In this document: one piece after another, positions 1-12,520 of the stretch
Position numbering within the stretch: the first letter of the stretch is position 1
Layout of the letters: every line of letters begins with the position of its first letter
Assembly: GCA_964023205.1 (NCBI GenBank)
Contig: OZ026835.1
Location: forward strand, 17,752,414-17,816,413
Length of the DNA: 64,000 nt
Source of the DNA: Lutraria lutraria
Taxonomy: Eukaryota; Mollusca; Bivalvia; Venerida; Mactridae
Direction: 5' to 3'
The notes under the pieces: model-generated
Database searches by the model: none
What the model was told of the DNA's origin: nothing
Seen by the model: only the letters and a program-made list of their open reading frames with translations
Position numbers and translations under genes: made by a program

Positions 1-2342
1 GTAATTTATCAGTAAATGTTGAACAGGTAGCATATGCTTGAATAAATTCAGGTTGTAATTAAAGAATTTTATGGCAGAATAAATGTCAACCTGCAGATGT
101 TCAGTTTGTCTGAAGCTCAATAATCAATCTGTATTTTTTACTTCATCAGGTAATAAAGTCGTGAATGTTTGTGATGTATTCTCTGTAAAAATATCTCATC
201 ACCACTGTTGTCTAATATGTCTGTACACCCAAGTAGCTCATTTTAATGATGTGATTATTTTTTACCATTTTATAAAACATGAAGAATTATTGACTAAAAA
301 AAGTGAACTCGTAATGAAAAATTTATTTAACTTAAACTCTTAATGATTTTTTTATTACTTTTATATTCACAACAAAAAAAATCCCAGCACCAGTATTGGA
401 ATTTCTGATATTTACAAGAACTTACTTTAATATTGAAAGCTTATACTTATTTAGAACTATTTATTATTTCCTTATGATTTATGAGGAACAATTACCGTAT
501 ACATGACATTGTGAGTTTAAAACTAATTACATCATAACTAATATTATATTTTTTTTACTGATGTATCTAATTATCCCTTTATCTACAGTGTTTTTTCTTC
601 ATCATATGTTTATGAAATCAATAACATTGATAAGTGTTGACATTTTGTCTGAAAGATAGAAAATGTCGACATTGATTTCATGGAACTCAAAATGGGTTAA
701 TTACGCTCACCTCAGGTTCTACATAAAGGAAGTTTTGATATTATCTAGTCTGTACATCTCCATGTCACTGGGGACTTACCCTAAATCTAGAAGAACACAT
801 TTGATCTGTCCACAAATAAAGACCTTTCAAGATAGGTTCATAAATGTTGCATGTTTACAGTGTTTATCAGAAGATAGTCTTCATTAGATATTGCTAGCTA
901 TAAGTAATTTTGAAGTATTCATGGCATTTCTTATACTTGAAAAAATCAGTGTTAATTTTTCTTCCATTTTTCAAATTTTGTTGAAATAGTTTATAAAATG
1001 TGTGCATGTAAACTAATGATACTGATCCTGCTGTTTCTACATGCTGTTTTAATAGAAGGACCACATTTTCCTGCTTTTCACTATTTTTCTTTTAGATCTG
1101 TTTTCCTGACTACTTTTTGAGTTAATGAAGCAAAGTTACTGTGTAACAATCTACATGTATCTAGCTTTGTAGATTTACTTTAGTAATGGACATTTCATGG
1201 TTAATTTTAGACTATTTGTATGATTGAGCTTTCATTGAGCTTCATGATGGTTCAGTGTGACAGTGGATCTCTTATCAGGAGGACAAACATTGAATCTAAA
1301 CATTAACTTTACCTCCAGGTACCAGTGAACCTGCATGAAGCATTATCAACAGCAAAATCAGTGATTTCTATATGTAATATACTGTCAGTAGGCAGTGTGC
1401 ATGCATAACATACTTATATAAAGCCATATTTGTCTTTTTTGTGTGAGTCACAATGATGTTGTTTCAAATCAGATGTGAAATTTAAGAAATGGATTTCTTA
1501 CCAAACCACAGTCATTAAGAATGTCTCTGGTTTGTTTCAATTATATACAAGCTATGATTGTTGAGAAGGCATTAGGTTGTATTGATTTATTCATCAAGTA
1601 AATATGGTAGACTGAGAACGAAAAAAGCCTGTCAAAGATCCCTTTTATATATTGTGTTTCCAGAAATCTCCCATTGACTGATTGAATTGTCTGATTTGAT
1701 TAGGGCTTAATTAAAAGTTAATTTAGTGGCAATAAGTCTTTATGAAAGTCTTGTATGTAGCAAAATGACAGGTGCCCTGCTAATTAATTGGAAATACCTG
1801 TTACGGAAATGAAACTTTTGTTTTGTCCCAAGGGAGCTTATGTTTTCTGTGAATGATGGATAACATGATGTCAAAGGTGTACAAGATTAGGCGCCATCTT
1901 AAACTTAGGTCTGACTTTCTTTGTACTGAACAATTTCTTGAAAGGATCGAAACAATATGTTGTAATTCGTTAAACATAATGTACACTGAACTATTCTTGG
2001 TCTCCAATGTTATATAGCAAATAAATGTTGATTTTTATCAAGTTAATTATTTAGACTACAAAACATTTAGTTTTAAATTAAATTTGTTATATATTTGAAT
2101 TAAGCAAACATCCAGTTCTGTTAAATTTGTTATATTTTAGAATAATAATGATTTGGACTAAATGCTCAAAATAATCATTAGGTTAATTCAGAACCTATTT
2201 TCAATCTGTCCTTGTATAACTTTAAGTTTATGGTAATTTTTTGTTTTATGAAGTAAGTCATTTTTTTAATTCAGTACTTGTGTTAGTTCTAAAAAAAACA
2301 TTCAGTATTATTTCAATGCTTTAAATATATTTTTAAGATGTA
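1..2342. other. Non-coding, no recognised feature
   Basis: AT-rich sequence without convincing exons. The longest open frames (83-343 and 663-887, +) are rich in Cys, Leu and Ile, have no recognisable domain and no good splice context. It probably belongs to the long intron upstream of the first visible AHR exon, or to the AHR upstream region. No bHLH-encoding exon could be found by eye here or anywhere before 12521. Confidence 0.5.
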
Positions 2343-3224
2343 TGAGGGGTGTCCTGGAAGTTCGTGGAATTTCGCTATACCTCAATACGGTGGACACAAT
2401 TATAAAAACAAAGTACATCATGTGAAACTTGAATGTTTTAAATAATGAAATATCAGAAATGTACACTAAATATCAATAACATTCATGAAACAGCAAAACT
2501 ATCACTGACCGTCATCCGGAGCATGTTGTTGCGTTTAACTTCATCACACGACGTCAAACCACTTCAAACGTTATCAAAGTTAATAGAACGATTAAACCTT
2601 CTCAATGCAATCCCCATGTATTGCTACAGTTTTACGGTGCCTATAATGCCACTTCATAAAAATGTCATTATACCATTTGTTATTAAATCAGGGTGTAAGT
2701 CTGTGCACTTCTTTCTTAGGGCTTGTAGTAAATCTCTTCTCCCTCAATATCATAATGCCATAGGAACGTCGTAGAGCATTCAACTCGGCATTGCTTCTCT
2801 TCTTCCTTAAGCAAGTGAGGGACCCAACATGTGCTAACGTTGACATCAAGTCTTTTTATGAAGCGCTCTACAGTTTTTGACGTTGACAATAATTAAGTGT
2901 ACCAACAGATGTTAAATTTGATAGAAATGACGTCACTATAACGTGCTAAAGTTGTATACTTTGGAGGAGATTTTGCTTTAACAGAAACCACGAAATTGGA
3001 CATAATTTGATTACAAACTTTTAAAAAATATACCTAATTTTGGCATGCGCCACTTATATGTCTGGTTGTTACTATGGATACTGCTATTTATAATGAGGAA
3101 TGAGCAATAAAAAAAAATTATGTTGTGTTTCTATTCAGTTAAGTTGTGACTTTCCTTGTTTACAGTTTTAACTGTAAATAGTCATGCTATCAAGAAATAC
3201 CGCGAACTTTCAGGACAGCCCTCG
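2343..3224 (-). mobile_element. Degenerate mariner-type DNA transposon
   Basis: Imperfect terminal inverted repeats of about 29 bp bound this 882-bp element. The left end reads tgaggggtgtcctggaagtt. The reverse complement of the right end reads cgagggctgtcctgaaagtt. Each end abuts a TA dinucleotide (2341-2342 and 3225-3226), the target duplication of the Tc1/mariner superfamily. Read on the minus strand, about 2880-2700 gives a transposase-like fragment containing STCWVPHLLKEEEKQ, which resembles the mariner WVPHLL region. Positions 2665-2590 give KTVAIHGDCIEKV followed by a stop, like a mariner C-terminus. Stops lie between the pieces, and most of the DDE catalytic core is missing. The copy is therefore an internally deleted, dead element. 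The plus-strand frame 2445-2774 is an antisense shadow. Confidence 0.8.
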
Positions 3225-3974
3225 TAATGTATTTAAAGTGCAGCTTCAATTTCAGAATTATCCATTTTAACAATTTCTCTTTGAAGTTTTAGAACACATT
3301 AAATAACATAACAATATTGTCCTTATTTTTTCTTTACTTTTAGTGTTGATATTTTTCAAATGTATTTTCAGAATTTTTCTTCTTTTTTTCCTTGGGCTTT
3401 TGAAAATTTTTTGTATTTTTACTTGGTAGAGATACAATGACTTTAAAAAAAGTTTGCATACTCTCATGTTAAGAGAAGTGTATTATCCAGTAAAATTGGC
3501 AAGTTTTCTCTACTGTCATAGAACTGAAATTATATAGCGAACTCTGGACAAGTTTATCTAGAAAACTAATCAATGGATATAATATTGTGTTGTCAGAAGT
3601 TTCCATTAGCACAAGATGGAAATCATCAACGTATGTCTCCATACCTTCATTATCTCTTCTCGTCCTACAAACACACAATTGCTTACTCATTTTCTATCAA
3701 CTATGTTTCGTCTATAACATCAGAGAAGCTAGCTAAAGATTTTTGTTGTGGTTTTAATTTTTCATCTTTATAAGGAAAACAAACTACAAAATTATTGTAG
3801 TATATCAGGATGAAAATCGCTTGTATTCATTATGGAACTATTTTCTTGGGATCTTAGGTATCTGTACCTGGATATAAACATGACACTGATGATTGAACAA
3901 TTGTTCAATTTTGTGTTTATTTCATTTGAGGAAAATATAATTAAATGTAATGTATGTCTTAAACCAGTCTGCAT
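3225..3974. other. Non-coding, no recognised feature
   Basis: AT-rich spacer between the mariner relic and a minisatellite. Overlapping short open frames on both strands (3469-3690 -, 3573-3773 +) show no domain and no splice structure. I see nothing to annotate. Confidence 0.4.
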
Positions 3975-4450
3975 TAAACTGTGTAATCTTGACCTACCTA
4001 TATGTCAACATGAAACTGTATAACCTTGACCTACCTATATGTCAACATGAAACTGTATAACCTTGACCTACCTGTATGTCAACATGAAACTGTATAACCT
4101 TGACCTACCTATATGTCAACATCAAACTGTATAACCTTGACCTACCTGTATGTCAACATCAAACTGTATAACCTTGACCTACCTATATGTCAGCATCAAA
4201 CTGTATAACCTTGACCTACCTATATGTCAACATGAAACTGTATAACCTTGACCTACCTATGTGTCAACATCAGACTTTATAACCTTGACCTACTTATGTG
4301 TCAACATCAAACTTTATAACCGTGACCTACCTGTGTCTTACATGAAACTGGCAACACCTAGACCTAGCTGTGTCTACTACAAACTCTATCGCCTTGGCCT
4401 TCCTGTGTCTACAAACTGATTAACTTGACCCACCTGTGTCTGCATCAAAC
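3975..4450 (+). repeat. 37-bp minisatellite with AGGTCA half-sites
   Basis: About a dozen head-to-tail copies of a 37-bp unit containing ataaccttgacctacctata. The first eight or so are nearly identical, and the copies decay toward the 3' side (4330-4450). Each unit holds TGACCT, the reverse complement of the nuclear-receptor half-site AGGTCA, inside TAGGTCAAGG. Whether any receptor binds is unknown. The repeat itself is certain. Confidence 0.9.
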
Positions 4451-6780
4451 AATATTACCAATACCTTAACTAACCTCTGTATGTATCATATTATTGCCAT
4501 TTCTTAGTAGAATAATAAAAGACCCATATGTCATGTATTTGGAAACATGTTATATGATTTTTGTACCCTATCATTATTTCATCACCATCACAACTTTATT
4601 TTGTAATTATCCTATGATGCTCTGATAAAATGTCCGTAAATAATAATAAAGCTGAGAAGAAAATCTCTTGTCTTTTAACTAAAATTGATTTTTTTTGTTA
4701 TGTTCATCTTAGAAATAAGCCGTCATAATTTTGTCTTTAATTACAAACTATGATCAATGTGTTGTATTTTATACCACCCTTCCAGTCTATCACTTTATCT
4801 CGATTTCATTGATTTCTGTCATTTTAGCACCAGCTTTCCTTGAAAATATCCCATAAACATGGAACATCTCATATTGCTAAGTCATTTTTGATCCTCCAAT
4901 TTGAAGAGTTTTCTGTCTTTATCTCCTTCACTAAAGAGCTATTCATTATCATTAGCTGTTATCTATGTACACATTTTATAGTTATTGAAGATAGAATCAG
5001 AAATATTGACACTAAGTTCATCATCTTCCTTGTCATACAGAATTTATAATTTTATCAACATCAGAGTACAGGATTATTGTAGAAGATGTCATGTTTTTAA
5101 GTTACATAATAAAAGATATAAATAACAGGTGGATATTGCTTTAATTTTCATCTTTTCATAACAATTAATATTTTGAAATATAGTATAAAAAAGTCTATAA
5201 TCAATTGAATGATACTCCCATTTGTGAAGTATGACAATTTATGGAGCACCTGTAGTTGAACTGTGTCACAAGATTTGAATATGGGTGACATTTTAAGAGT
5301 TTTTTTTTATTTCTGGACTCTGTTAGAAGTCTGTGTGAACTGATTTTTTTAAAGCCCATTTACATTTTTTCTAACTTATTTCAAATGTAGGTAATTCTTA
5401 CCTTATATTTTTCACAAGACTATCACTTGGTTAAGATGTATATCATTCAATTCAACTTATATGTGTTATTTTTGCATTTAGATATTTTAGATTGCGTTTT
5501 TTAGGAAAGTACAAATTCTTAATTAAAAAGCTTTTCAGATTTTTTTTTGTTCAATATATTAACTACTTTTGGTTTCAAAATCTACCTAAACAGTACTTAC
5601 AATTACTGGATACATTTCAAGAAAGGAATTTTAGATAATTTGGGGCTGTAATGAAAACATTGATTGCAGCTGCAATTAAGTCATTGGTTATGAAAAAGTT
5701 AAGCTTTTATTGAACTGTTATTTAGCCATTGTTTAGATGTTATGAGGCCATAGTTAAGCCATTGGTCAGATGTTTTGGTTTGAAGTTTGAGGAAGTACTG
5801 AAGCCATTGGTTGGGGGGGATAAGGTACATTTGTATTTAGATTTAATTGTCGTTTTTATTTTAAATGCATGTCCTACCTCTATTGATGATTTTGTCAGCT
5901 AGTTTTTATATCTAAATAGTAAGCGGTTACATGAAGCAGATTGCTGCTACTAGTTTGATCTTTGTATCATATATATACATGATACCACATCCATATATTT
6001 ATTACCATAGAAACTGTGAAAGTTGGTCTAATATTGCCTATTTCATCACACACATACTGGCCTCAGTATTATAGTTACAATATAAAACTTGGCTCAATGA
6101 GGAAGAATGACTTATTATTTTGTGTTGGAAACACATTATATGGAAGTACAATAATTTCTCTCTTAGAGGAACAATCAATATAGAAAAAGCTACCAAAGCC
6201 TGGTTGTGTCCCAGTTCTACTGTGTTCTTAAATTACAGAAAATAGCTCAAATATTGATATTTCAGAGAAGAAAATAAAACTATTTTGTCATAGAAATTGT
6301 AAAGCGTCCCTATGGTGGTTTGGTTTTGGCAAATAAAATGGCTGCAGTACACATTTATGGTTAGTGCAAGAAATGATGAATGTCATGGATGTATTGTGTC
6401 TTGGAAAAATAACAGAAAATTAGGGAACACGCTGTTATGTACAAATAATAGTTGTATTCCGTCTGGTGTAATTCTGTTATCATGTAGAATAATTGACTGT
6501 TCATCTCTCACTCTGTGAATATCACTTCTTAATATCTATAGTTACACAAAAGAATATACTTGTATATGTACGGTTATATGATGTTCTACAAACATTTTTG
6601 CTAGTAAAAAAGTCATTTCTTTAATAATGATGTGAGCATATTATGATTTATATTATATAAAAGTAACTTTAGTCACAAGCTAGCAGTGCCAAGATATAGA
6701 TTAGTAAGGGATTCTCAGAAACAACCATATATGGAGAATTCTTCCTATCTGAAAATACTCAAAGACCCAAAACTCACCCA
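4451..6780. other. Non-coding, no recognised feature
   Basis: AT-rich intron-like or intergenic sequence. No exon, RNA gene or transposon could be recognised. Short open frames such as 4840-5049 and 6312-6518 (+) look random. Confidence 0.4.
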
Positions 6781-6859
6781 CAGAAACATTGAAAACTTAC
6801 CTATGGAAACATAGAAAACATTATAACCCACAGAAACATACAAACTCTCACTACCTCAC

Positions 6860-8960
6860 ATAGAACATATCTACAAAAATACACAAAACATGCATACAAA
6901 AACACACAAAACATGCATACAAAAACACACAAAACATGCATACAAAAACACACAAAGCATTCATACAAAAACACACAAAGCATTCATACAAAAACACACA
7001 AAACATGCATACAAAAACACACAAAACATACATACAAAAGCATACCTACAAAAACACACAAAACATACCTACAAAAACACACAAAACATACCTACAATAG
7101 CATACAGAAGCATACATACAATAGCATACAGAAGCATACATACAAAAACACACAAAACATGCATACAAAAACACACAAAACATGCATACAAAAAAACAAA
7201 AAACATATCTACAAAAACACACAAAGCATTCATACAAAAACCCACAAAACATACATACAAAAAAAAACACAAAACATATCTACAAAAAAACACACAAACA
7301 TACATACAAAAGCATACATTCAAAAGCATACAGAAGCATACATACAAAAGTATACAAAACATACCTACAAAAACACACAAACATACATACAAAAGCATAC
7401 ATACAAAAGCATGCAGAAGCATACATACAAAAGCATACATACATACAAAAGCATACCTACAAAAACACGCAAAACATACCTACAAAAACACACAAAAAAT
7501 AACTACAAAAACACAAACAACATACATACAAAAGCATACATACAAAAGCATACAGAAGCATACATACAAAAGCATACAAAACATATCTAGAAAAACACAC
7601 AAAACATACATACAAAAACATACCTACAAAAACACAAACAACATACTTACAAAAGCATACATACAAAAGCATACAGAAGCATACATACAAAAGCATACAT
7701 TCAAAAGCATACAGAAGCATACATACAAAAGTATACAAAACATACCTACAAAAACACACAAACATACATACAAAAGCATACATACAAAAGCATGCAGAAG
7801 CATACATACAAAAGCATACAGACATACAAAAGCATACCTACAAAAACACGCAAAACATACCTACAAAAACACACAAAAAATAACTACAAAAACACAAACA
7901 ACATACATACAAAAGCATACATACAAAAGCATACAGAAGCATACATACAAAAGCATACAAAACATATCTAGAAAAACACACAAAACATACATACAAAAAC
8001 ATACCTACAAAAACACAAACAACATACTTACAAAAGCATACATACAAAAGCATACAGAAGCATACATACAAAAGCATACATTCAAAAGCATACAGAAGCA
8101 TACATACAAAAGTATACAAAACATACCTACAAAAACACACAAACATACATACAAAAGCATACATACAAAAGCATGCAGAAGCATACATACAAAAGCATAC
8201 ATACATACAAAAGCATACCTACAAAAACACGCAAAACATACCTACAAAAACACACAAAAAATAACTACAAAAACACAAACAACATACATACAAAAGCATA
8301 CATACAAAAGCATACAGAAGCATACATACAAAAGCATACAAAACATATCTAGAAAAACACACAAAACATACATACAAAAACATACCTACAAAAACACAAA
8401 CAACATACTTACAAAAGCATACATACAAAAGCATACAGAAGCATACATACAAAAGCATACAAAACATATCTACAAAAACACACAAAACATACATACAAAA
8501 ATGCACAAAACATACCTACAAAAACACACAAAACTTACCTACAAGAACACACAAAACATACATACAAAAACATACATACAAAAAAACAAAAAAATACATA
8601 CAAAACACACAAAACATATCTACAAAGACACACAAAACATACATACAAAAATGCACAAAACATACCTACAAAAACACACAAAACATACCTACATGAACAC
8701 ATAAAACATACCTACATGAACACATAAAACATACCTACATGAACACACAAAACATACCTATTAAAGCATACATACAAAAACACACAAAGCATATCTTCAA
8801 AAACACACAAAACATACATACAAAAGCATACATACAAAACATGCCTACAAAAACACACAAAACATATCTTCAAAAACACACAAAACATACATACAAAAGC
8901 ATACAAAACATACATACAAAAGCATACAAAAAAAACACACAAAACATATATATCTATCCA
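6860..8960 (+). repeat. CATACAAAA/CACACAAAA simple-satellite array
   Basis: About 2.1 kb of purine-rich plus strand built from variants of acatacatacaaaagcatac and aaaacacacaaaacatgcat, with a basic period near 10-12 bases expanding to 20-24. The composition is almost free of T outside the fixed CAT and TAC steps. The array keeps a 604-codon frame open (6890-8704) and several antisense frames. This follows from the repeat lacking stop trinucleotides, not from coding selection. Edges are fuzzy: diverged units begin near 6740. Confidence 0.95.
7313..8455 (+). repeat. 381-bp higher-order repeat, three copies
   Basis: Within the CATACAAAA array, a 381-bp block is repeated head to tail. The diagnostic start catacattcaaaagcatac occurs at 7313, 7694 and 8075, exactly 381 bp apart each time. 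The third copy diverges near 8455. The copies are almost identical and share unusual internal variants (acatatctagaaaaacacac, aaataactacaaaaacac). This points to recent duplication of a whole block by unequal exchange. Confidence 0.9.
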
Positions 8961-9715
8961 TGTGTTAATGTCAAGGTGTACACCAGTAACCTTACACAAT
9001 AATTTGTTCATGTTTTGACCCCCAACAGTCTTTGTAGAACAAGAGATTATACATGATGAGGCATTTCTAGTTTTGTCATCAAATTTCTTGTCTTTTCTCA
9101 ATTTTCTTAATTAATTGTTTCTTCTATTCTACAAGAGAAAACAAAGCTAAATCCTTATTGTCAGAATTTAGATTAATACCTTATTTGATATGTGCTGACA
9201 AGTATCAGGGATTATAGAAGATTGTATGCTTCCTTTGCTAATCTGTGTTCAACAATGTCCCTGCTAGAAAATTAATTTTCATAAAAAGACATTAATTTGT
9301 CAATATGCTGTACACTATGCATGGAAAACTAATCTGCTAGGAGTGGATTAGGGGTGATAATGAGTCTAATATGATTTAATGTGTAAGACAGAGTGACAAA
9401 TTGAATCTAATTGGGAGGAAAACAGTCCCACATGTTGACAATTGATGATACTGGAGATCTGTGGCTGGTGATCTCTCAGGGTCTGGTTAACATCACATGA
9501 TTTTAATATTTAATACATGATCAACTTATCAAACCTAATTATCTGTAGAATCTTACAAAATAAAAAAAAATGTATTATAACTGTATTTGAATGATAACAT
9601 GTTGTAAATAACTGACAGGTAGTTAAATTACTGGATTGACTTTTAATTGGCTTCTTTGATGGTCTCATTATGTTTTGTCTTGTTTGTTGTCTACAGTTCA
9701 CCAATCTATAAATAC
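8961..9715. other. Non-coding spacer
   Basis: Unique AT-rich sequence between two repeat fields. It holds no exon with splice signals and no recognisable transposon. Confidence 0.4.
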
Positions 9716-10030
9716 ATGTATGTGTGTCATTAGTGAACATGTCTATAATGTATTGTATGTCATTGGTAATGTATGTGTGTCATTAGTGAACATGTCTATA
9801 ATGTATTGTATGTCATTGGTAATGTATGTGTGTCATTAGTGAACACTTCTATAATAAACACTTCTTAATGTATTTGTGTCATTAGTGAACACTTCTATTA
9901 TGTATGTGTGTCATTAGTGAACACTTCTATAATGTATGTGTGTCATTAATGAACACTTCTATAATGTATGTATGTCATTAGTGAACACTTCTAGATGTGT
10001 GTATGTCATCAGTGAACACTACCATAATGT
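9716..10030 (+). repeat. Minisatellite, 32-bp and 53-bp units
   Basis: Tandem copies built around gtgtgtcattagtgaacact. Early copies have a longer 53-bp form with an inserted ttgtatgtcattggtaatgt segment. Later copies settle to about 32 bp and end in diverged units near 10020. Confidence 0.88.
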
Positions 10031-10559
10031 ACTTAAATGAGTTCCTGATATTTGCCTGTTTTAGCTCTGGAAAGTTGCTTAAAGTCCAGGGTTATTTTCT
10101 GTGAACATCATAACTTTCTCCATAATACTACTTCACATTCTCTTCTCATTGAGTTCCCAAGCACTAAGTTTCTATAAAATATTCCTACAAAACCAGAATA
10201 CAAACCTTAGAGAGTTATTTTTATCTTTCTTGTTTTATCTCCAAATAGATTTATTGGAAACAACTTAAATAAATTCACATTTTATATTGAAAATTTATAG
10301 AAACATTTAACAGTTTCATTACGGAGAAATATTCCAGTGTGCAATTTTCTGAGTACAGGTAAATTGGTTCTCTAATGGTGGACACAGCAAGACAGGAAAT
10401 CATGTGATCGTACCTGGAGACGAGCAGGTCACAGCACTTTAAGTTGTTTCCTGTCATTACAAACTCACTGTTGTTAACTACTGAGAGATATTGTCAATTG
10501 AGGATCATTAACTTTCTGTTTACAAAACTGCTGTTTAAGTTAATGGAGTACTGCATACT
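10031..10559. other. Non-coding spacer
   Basis: Unique AT-rich sequence between two minisatellites. No gene or element is recognised. Confidence 0.35.
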
Positions 10560-11372
10560 TGTATTGTACAAGTTTTTATGTTACAGTGTTTAGTCCATGT
10601 ACAAGTTCTATGTTACAGTGTGTTTAGTCCATGTACAGGTTCTATGTTATAGTGTTTAGTCCATGTACAAGTTTAATGTTACAGTGTTTAGTTCATGTAC
10701 AAGTTCTATGTTATAGTGTTTAGTCCATGTACAAGTTTAATGTTACAGTGTGTTTAGTCCATGTACAGGTTCTATGTTATAGTGTTTAGTCCATGTACAA
10801 GTTCTATGTTATAGTGTTTAGTTCATGTACAAGTTCTATGTTATAGTGTTTAGTCCATGTACAAGTTTAATGTTACAGTGTTTAGTTCATGTACAAGTTC
10901 TATGTTATAGTGTTTAGTCCATGTACAAGTTTAATGTTACAGTGTGTTTAGTCCATGTACAGGTTCTATGTTACAGTGTTTAGTTCATGTACAAGTTCTA
11001 TGTTATAGTGTTTAGTCCATGTACAAGTTTAATGTTACAGTGTTTAGTCCATGTACAGGTTCTATGTTATAGTGTTTAGTCCATGTACAAGTTTAATGTT
11101 ACAGTGTTTAGTCCATGTACAGGTTCTATGTTATAGTGTTTAGTCCATGTACAAGTTTAATGTTACAGTGTTTAGTCCATGTACAGGTTCTGTGTTATAG
11201 TGTTTAGTCCATGTACAAGTTCTATGTTGCAGTGTTTAGTTCTGTACAAGTTCTATGTTACAGTGTTTAGTTCATGTACAAGTTCTATGTTACAGTGTTT
11301 AGTCCATGTACAAGTTCTGTGTTACAGTGTTTAGTCCATGTACAAGTTTAATGTTACAATATTTAGTTCATG
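10560..11372 (+). repeat. 32-bp minisatellite
   Basis: About 24 copies of a roughly 32-bp unit, for example gtgtttagtccatgtacaag followed by ttctatgttata. Two alternating variants (ttctatgttata and tttaatgttaca) recur in a loose pattern. This suggests dimeric duplication steps. Confidence 0.93.
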
Positions 11373-12520
11373 TATTGATATACTGTGAAACATTAAATAA
11401 TATAACTGTTTTACATCTTGAATTAACTATGGCTTCCATGTATGAATATTGAGATTTTTTTTGACCTTATTGTTTTTAGTTCCTTTGTTGACCAGATGCT
11501 CTACAAGAGCAATATGTAACTATGTACCATATGACATAGATCTTAGAGTCATGTAATATGTGTTCCATATCCTAGAACAGGCATAAAATCATCACCTTAT
11601 TAAAGTATTGCTATTGTTCAAATATCTCATCTTTTCATGACATGGCCACAATCATATTGTGCACTGACAGAATAACTTTATACTGAAAGTGTAACATTGA
11701 TGCTTTGAAATACAATAAGTACAAATACATCATTGATACTACATGCTTTTTTACTTCAAAGTATATATACATTCTTATCAAGATATTTGCAAAGAAGAGC
11801 ATGTCCTCGTTAGAAAGATTTATGTGAGAGTTTATTTGTTCTCTGATTGTTTGTTGGCATCTGGCAGGATGTGCACTGCCTTATAGATTGTGTAGAAATG
11901 CGGTGGTCCATCGAGCTATAATACAACTATTGTGTCATTATACAGCTGTCATTTTCTGTTTATGTAACCAGATAGCAGATTGTTTTAATGTACAACTTTA
12001 TAATGAAGATAATCATTCAATGTTTCTGTCCTACCTTTATAAAATGAGTCAGTCTTGTATCAAGTGTATTTATGAACTGACCCGTACAAACATTATATGT
12101 AATATGATATATTCCTGGTCTTTTTTGTTCTTGTGTCAAAACTTCTGTACTTACATCTCGTTATTTGAGGAGTTTACAAATGTTGTATATGAAATTTAAG
12201 TTTATAAAAGCTACACTGTATGTAAACAAGAATATATCGTAATATTAAAAATATTTTATGTTGCCAATAACCTTGATTTGCAAACTTTAATTCTTATCAA
12301 AGCATTTCTTGTTTGTACAACTTTTAAAAGTAATTAAAATGTAACTTAATATATTACAACTACATTTATGATGATATAAAAACATCTGTAAATGTCAGAT
12401 CGGTATACAATTAGAATGGTAAACAAAAACAAATAGGAAAGATAAAACATATCTGATTGAAGCAACTCTTGGATTAATGTTTCTAAATAACACTTAATGT
12501 TCCTTTTTGTGTATTTTCAG
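11373..12520. other. Non-coding, end of intron before first visible AHR exon
   Basis: AT-rich sequence that runs into the splice acceptor gtgtattttcag at 12509-12520. The open frame 11888-12199 (+) has many Cys and Ile residues, no domain and no donor in a suitable place, so I do not call it an exon. Confidence 0.5.

Noticed and set aside
2445..2774. 109-codon plus-strand ORF
   Set aside because: It lies inside the mariner relic, antisense to the transposase-like fragments, and has no domain.
6890..8704. 604-codon open frame as a protein gene
   Set aside because: It is a direct reading of the CATACAAAA satellite. Residues follow the repeat (HTKTHK, YKNTQ), several other frames are also open, and block boundaries match the 381-bp repeat.
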